From Spiribacter halobius (GTDB lineage: Bacteria; Pseudomonadota; Gammaproteobacteria; Nitrococcales; Nitrococcaceae), in NCBI RefSeq assembly GCF_020883455.1, contig NZ_CP086615.1, positions 930,001 to 994,000 of the forward strand: a DNA stretch of 64,000 nt, written 5' to 3'. Numbering within the stretch: position 1 is the stretch's first letter; the number at the start of each line of letters is the position of its first letter. The notes under the pieces are model-generated. The model was not told the DNA's origin. It did no database searches and was given only the letters and a program-made list of their open reading frames with translations. This document shows positions 60,311 through 64,000 of the stretch, piece by piece. The translations under genes and the position numbers were made by a program.

Positions 60311-60771
60311 TCCTCCTCCCCCGGCCACTCGACATCGAGCCCGGCCTCTTCCACCTGGGAGCGGCGGCGCGAGAAGTACAGGAAGATCAGCATCACCACC
60401 GAGGCGACCGTCACGCCGACGCCGAACTCGACGAGGATGATGCCGGCCTGCTGCCCGGCATGCTTGCCCGGCAGCAGCGGGTAGAAGTCGAGATACCGGC
60501 CGCCGAGCAGCACGCCCAGCAGGCCGATGAAGCAGTAGAGCAGCACCCCCAGGCAGGCCAGGGTATAGATGAGCCGCTCCGGGATGATGCGCAGGCCGGT
60601 CTCCAGCCCGTAGACCAGCACGAACAGGATCCAGGCGGCGCCGAACATCACCCCGGCCTGGAAACCGCCCCCCGGCGAGTACTCGCCATGAAACTGGACG
60701 TAGAGCGCGAACAGCATGATCAGCGGGATGGTGAAGCGCGCGACGACGACGAGGATGGCGTTGTCTCTCAT
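60307..60771 (-). CDS. mnhB: Antiporter subunit B (MnhB domain)
   Basis: The 154-residue product has four membrane helices and the MnhB pattern: FTIPLIMLFALYVQFHGEYSPGGGFQAGV near the start, later LVEFGVGVTVASVVMLIF. It lies between the DUF4040 gene and mnhC, in the order of the archaeal MBH membrane module. Confidence 0.93.
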   Translation of the reverse strand: MRDNAILVVVARFTIPLIMLFALYVQFHGEYSPGGGFQAGVMFGAAWILFVLVYGLETGLRIIPERLIYTLACLGVLLYCFIGLLGVLLGGRYLDFYPLLPGKHAGQQAGIILVEFGVGVTVASVVMLIFLYFSRRRSQVEEAGLDVEWPGEEE

Positions 60772-61313
60772 CCGGACTCCTCCTCGCCGTCGCTGGCGCC
60801 CCGCTCGCCCGTCCGGTTGCGCCGCTGGCGGCGCACCGGCGGCGCGGCAAGCAGCGCGAAGACGATGATGCCCGCCGTCAGGATGACGATGGCCTCGCCC
60901 ATGGTGTCGATGGAGCGGTAGCTTGCGAGGACCGCGGCCACCAGGTTCGGCACGCCCATGTCGGAATAGGTCTGCTCGATGTAGTAGGGGGCGACATGCT
61001 GATGGACCGGGTTGTCCGGGTCACCGAAGGCCGGCAGGTCCAGCGAGGCGTACACCAGACCGGCACCGGTCACGAGCACGATGGCGAGCGCCGGCAGATC
61101 ATGCCCCCGGCGATGGCGCTCGCGGCGGTGGGTGAGGGCGAGCACCGCGAGCACGAGGATGGTGCTGATGCCGGCGCCCACCGCCGCCTCGGTGAGGGCG
61201 ACGTCGCCGGCGTCGAGCACGGCGAACAGCCCGGCCGAGAGCAGTGAATAGATGGCAAACAGCATCGCTGCCGCGAACAGATCCCGCTGGCGCACCACTG
61301 CGACCGCGACCAC
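60768..61313 (-). CDS. Antiporter subunit with DUF4040 (MbhD) and MbhE/MrpB-like parts
   Basis: The N-terminal part (RQRDLFAAAMLFAIYSLLSAGLFAVLDAGDVALTEAAVG) is the DUF4040/MbhD type, equal to the C-terminal region of MrpA. The last third (YRSIDTMGEAIVILTAGIIVFALL) is MbhE-like. The first standard start is GTG at 61313, but the frame upstream, back to 61355, encodes EQLIDIVLLLFLIV, a proper first membrane helix, with no ATG, GTG or TTG. The true start may be ATC at 61355 or CTG at 61346, behind a GGAGGAGG site. Confidence 0.85.
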   Translation of the reverse strand: MVAVAVVRQRDLFAAAMLFAIYSLLSAGLFAVLDAGDVALTEAAVGAGISTILVLAVLALTHRRERHRRGHDLPALAIVLVTGAGLVYASLDLPAFGDPDNPVHQHVAPYYIEQTYSDMGVPNLVAAVLASYRSIDTMGEAIVILTAGIIVFALLAAPPVRRQRRNRTGERGASDGEEESG

Positions 61314-61342
61314 GATCAGGAAGAGCAGCAGGACGATGTCGA

Positions 61343-61687
61343 TCAGCTGTTCGATGACGCCTCCTCCCCTTTCCGGGTGGCCTTGTCCGTCTGCGGCTGG
61401 ATGCCCTCTGCCAGCGCGGCGCGGGCGAGGGCATGCGAGGCCGTCGGCGTGGTGAACAGCAGGAACAGCAGGATCAGCAGCAGCTTCAGGGAGAGCAGGC
61501 TGAACCCGGACTGCAGCACCAGGCCGGCGACGATCAGCAGCGGCGCCAGGGTGTCCGTTACACCGCCCGCGTGCAGACGGGTGTAGAAATCCGGGAAGCG
61601 CAGCAGGCCGAGCCCGCCGATGACGGCGAACACGCCGCCGGTCAGCAGCAGCACCGCCGAGAGGATGTTGACCAGCAGCTCAACCAT
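61343..61687 (-). CDS. mnhG: Antiporter subunit G
   Basis: The 114-residue product has three membrane helices and the MnhG/PhaG signature LGLLRFPDFYTRLHAGGVTDTLA. It overlaps mnhF by eight bases. A charged C-terminal tail follows LLFTTPTASHALARAA, the usual end of the family. Confidence 0.95.
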   Translation of the reverse strand: MVELLVNILSAVLLLTGGVFAVIGGLGLLRFPDFYTRLHAGGVTDTLAPLLIVAGLVLQSGFSLLSLKLLLILLFLLFTTPTASHALARAALAEGIQPQTDKATRKGEEASSNS

Positions 61688-61976
61688 GGGACCGGTCCCT
61701 TGGCGGCTGGGCGGCCGCGAGGTCGCGCTGGCGCACCAGCTTGAGCACGGTGACGATGGCGATGAAATTGATCAGCGCGTAGACCAGCGCCACGTCGATG
61801 AGGTCGGCATGACCGGTGATGTAGACGATGAGCGCCACCAGCAGCACCGTCTTGGTGCCGAAGACGTTCACCGCGACGATGCGGTCATACACCGTGGGCC
61901 CGCGCAGGGCCCGCACCAGCGCCAGGGCCATGGTGGCGAAGATCGCCAGGGTGGCGAGCAGCAGGACCACGCTCAT
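61680..61976 (-). CDS. mnhF: Antiporter subunit F
   Basis: The 98-residue product has three membrane helices and the MnhF signature RGPTVYDRIVAVNVFGTKTV, followed by DLIDVALVYALINFIAIVTV. The ATG at 61976 overlaps mnhE by four bases and was chosen over an earlier frame start. Confidence 0.95.
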   Translation of the reverse strand: MSVVLLLATLAIFATMALALVRALRGPTVYDRIVAVNVFGTKTVLLVALIVYITGHADLIDVALVYALINFIAIVTVLKLVRQRDLAAAQPPRDRSHG

Positions 61977-62470
61977 GCGTTGCGCTCTCCCCACTGTGGC
62001 GGATGCCCCTCGAGCCAGGCGATGCGCTCGGCCATGGCGCCGCCGCGCAGATCCTCAGCGGCCTCCTCCAGGAGCGCGTGGACGATCATCTCGTCCCGGG
62101 AGAGCGCCAGCGTGACCGTGCCCGGGGTCAGGGTGACGGAATTGCCGTAGGTCACCTTCGCCACCGGCGTGTGCAGCGGCACCGGCACCCGCACCACCTG
62201 CGGTCGGATGCGCTCCGGGTTCAGCACGCTGCGCGCCACGGCGATGTTGGCCAGCACGATCTGCCACACCAGCCACGCCCAGTAGCCCGGCAGCCGCCAG
62301 GAGAACAGCCCCGGGTCGTGCTCGGCGCCGAGCACCTCCATGCGCTCTGCCAGCCAGACCACCAGCGCCACGGACGCCGCCCCGAGCAACAGGATCAAGG
62401 GCTTGTAGACCCCGGAGATCCCGAGCCAGAGCAGAGCAAGCAGCAGCGACAGCGTGATGAGGTAACGCAT
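61973..62470 (-). CDS. mnhE: Antiporter subunit E
   Basis: The 165-residue product is MnhE: two membrane helices at the N-terminus, then a soluble domain with VPVPLHTPVAKVTYGNSVTLTPGTVTL and the typical late segment VHALLEEAAED. It is the first gene of the operon, divergent to the DUF1631 gene. The operon promoter should lie in 62471-62663; I could not pick a clear one. Confidence 0.95.
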   Translation of the reverse strand: MRYLITLSLLLALLWLGISGVYKPLILLLGAASVALVVWLAERMEVLGAEHDPGLFSWRLPGYWAWLVWQIVLANIAVARSVLNPERIRPQVVRVPVPLHTPVAKVTYGNSVTLTPGTVTLALSRDEMIVHALLEEAAEDLRGGAMAERIAWLEGHPPQWGERNA

Positions 62471-62584
62471 AAGCGGCGGAGACTACCAATCCCCCTGCCC
62501 GGCGGCCAGAATTGACGACCGGCAGAGTCTGCCACGGTAACCGGCGCGTCTCCAGATTCCGGTCACCGAACGGTCATGGGTCGC

Positions 62585-62600
62585 TGTGATTGGGATCACA
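62585..62600. promoter_or_regulatory. CRP/Vfr-like binding site
   Basis: TGTGA, six bases, TCACA is a perfect CRP-type palindrome, 64 bases before the DUF1631 ATG and 115 bases before the divergent mnhE start. The half-sites match the E. coli CRP consensus core. Whether it acts on one or both genes is unknown. Confidence 0.6.
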
Positions 62601-62663
62601 GTCGTCAGCCCTGGGGTGGTCTACAACTACACAGACTGAGAACTCCCGCACGGAGTAGCGAGC

Positions 62664-64000
62664 ATGGCACCGTCGGACAACGTCGTTTACCTGGGCGCCG
62701 GGCGCAGTCCCCGGGCCGCACTGGAAACGCTCGATGCCCTGCGCGGACTGGCCTCCCGGGAGCTGGAGGGCCTTCTGGGGCGGCTGTTCGAGGAGGTGGA
62801 CGACGCCTTCTTCGACCGTGCCGAGCGTGCCGGCAGCGATTCGGAGCAGCAGCGCTACTTCGTGGCCATGCGCCAGGTGCGCCTCGGCCGCCCGCAGATC
62901 CAGACGCGATTCCAGGAAGCACTGGACGAGCGCTTCGCGGCGCTGACGCGTGCGCAGGCCGGAGCGGGCCCGGACCCGCAGGACAACGTCATCGAGCTGG
63001 AGCTGATGGACGATACCCGGGTGGAGGAGGGCGTCGCCCGGGACAACGCCAGCAGTCGCGCCCGCGCCCGGGCCAGCCTGCCCCTGGCCCAGCTCTGCCA
63101 GCGACTGGACCACCTGGTCGCCGAGCGCACCGTGGACGAGGAATCCAATCCGCTGGACCCCCGCCAGCTGGCGGAGGCGTTTGGCGAGGGTGTCTCCGCG
63201 CTGGATATCGACATCCAGCCGAAACTCATCCTCTACAAGCTGTTCGAGAAGCAGCTGCTGCAGCACCTGCCCCGGCTCTGCGAACAGGCCAACCGCCAGC
63301 TGGCGGAGGCCGGCGTGCTGCCGGACCTGCGCACCGGGGGCCAGGTCTCCCGCCCCGCTTCCGGCAGCCGTCGTGGCGGCACCGGCGTGACGGCCCCCGC
63401 CACTGGTGACGCTGCCGGCCACGGCGCCGGCAGCTGGGCCGGCGACGCCACCGGCACGGCGCTCCCGGACGAGGATCGCGAACTCCTGGGCGTGCTGCGG
63501 GAGCTGCTCGCCGAGGGCAAGCCGCGGGAGCCGGGAGCCCAGGGCGGCGCGCAGCCGCAGGCGGCCGTGGCCGAGGTCAGCCAGGCGCTCGGCCAGGTTC
63601 AGGGCCAGCTCGGCGGCGCCCCGCGCGCCCTCGATGCCGGCGAGATCCGGGCCGCGCTCGGGCAGGTGCTGAGCGCCGGGCAGGGCATCAATCGCGCGGC
63701 GGACGACACCATCGACATCGTCAGCCTGCTGTTCGACGTCATCCTGGACGATCATCGGCTGAGTCCTTCGGTGAAGGCGCTTATCGCGCGGCTGCAGATC
63801 CCCGTGCTGCGGGTGGCGCTGCAGGATCGCAGCCTGTTTGCCAGCCGCCAGCACCCGGCGCGCCAGCTCATCAACGAGCTCGCCCACGCTGCCGCCGGCT
63901 GGACCGAGCCGGAGGACCCCGAGCGCGACGGGTTCTACACGCGCATGGCCGCCGTGGTGGAACAGGTTGTCGATCACCGGGAGCAGGGTCCGGAGGTGTT
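62664..64000 (+). CDS. DUF1631-domain protein (partial, runs off the window)
   Basis: The open frame starts at ATG 62664 and is still open at the window end (about 445 residues). It matches the DUF1631 family, large gammaproteobacterial proteins of unknown role. Segments seen are QQRYFVAMRQVRLGRPQIQTRF, NPLDPRQLAEAFGEGV, KLILYKLFEKQLLQHLP, DDTIDIVSLLFDVILDD and KALIARLQIPVLRVAL. A Gly/Ala-rich linker lies at about 230-260. The C-terminal half is outside the window. Confidence 0.85.
   Translation, partial: MAPSDNVVYLGAGRSPRAALETLDALRGLASRELEGLLGRLFEEVDDAFFDRAERAGSDSEQQRYFVAMRQVRLGRPQIQTRFQEALDERFAALTRAQAGAGPDPQDNVIELELMDDTRVEEGVARDNASSRARARASLPLAQLCQRLDHLVAERTVDEESNPLDPRQLAEAFGEGVSALDIDIQPKLILYKLFEKQLLQHLPRLCEQANRQLAEAGVLPDLRTGGQVSRPASGSRRGGTGVTAPATGDAAGHGAGSWAGDATGTALPDEDRELLGVLRELLAEGKPREPGAQGGAQPQAAVAEVSQALGQVQGQLGGAPRALDAGEIRAALGQVLSAGQGINRAADDTIDIVSLLFDVILDDHRLSPSVKALIARLQIPVLRVALQDRSLFASRQHPARQLINELAHAAAGWTEPEDPERDGFYTRMAAVVEQVVDHREQGPEV

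Overview
The window is GC-rich chromosomal DNA from a gammaproteobacterium. The gene order matches two blocks known from Pseudomonas aeruginosa and relatives: the dcw cell-wall/division cluster running into secA, argJ and the pilBCD genes, and the rplU-rpmA-obg-proB / rpsT / murJ-ribF-ileS-lspA-ispH / pilE-pilY1-fimU block. The GC level, the many GTAG-type palindromic repeats and a large Mrp/Mbh-like cation/proton antiporter operon suggest an Ectothiorhodospiraceae/Chromatiales-like, possibly halophilic, organism. That placement is inference; no rRNA is present to test it.

Layout. 1-14122: tail of ftsI, then murE-murF-mraY-murD-ftsW-murG-murC-murB-ddl-ftsQ-ftsA-ftsZ, almost all overlapping by a few bases. 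14333-18695: lpxC, a divergent DUF721/DciA gene and secA. 18707-21047: argJ and a Nudix-ThiE fusion. 21044-21580: a repeat island. 21577-29120, minus strand: a FimX-like degenerate EAL protein, then pilB-pilC-pilD-coaE-zapD-yacG. 29276-31023, minus strand: HU, tRNA-Pro and the polyprenyl synthase ispB. 31245-34074: rplU-rpmA-obgE-proB. 34116-42430: rpsT (minus), then murJ-ribF-ileS, a REP array, lspA, a nested palindrome block and ispH. 42542-50647, minus strand: minor-pilin operon fimU-pilV-pilW-pilX-pilY1-pilY2-like-pilE-fimT. 50801-54958: tRNA-Thr, a DUF4124 protein, an unusual chemoreceptor, an unknown protein, arsC and nadC. 54982-62470, minus strand: antiporter operon E-F-G-DUF4040-B-C-D-D-small-D. 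62664-end: a truncated DUF1631 gene behind a CRP-like site.

How the genes work together. The first third makes the peptidoglycan precursor (MurC-F, MraY, MurG, Ddl), builds the divisome (FtsI, W, Q, A, Z, with ZapD later in the window) and starts lipid A (LpxC). The pil genes supply the type IV pilus motor, platform, prepilin peptidase and tip/priming complex, with a FimX-like c-di-GMP-type protein next to the motor gene. The membrane operon encodes three antiporter-type subunits.

The most unusual content is not a new protein system but the intergenic DNA. A family of GTAG-headed palindromes (REP-like) sits at gene ends and supplies the TAG stop codons of the genes that run into it. Larger cruciforms and a second, heptad-type inverted repeat family occur as well. 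No IS element, CRISPR array, rRNA operon or REP-associated transposase was seen.
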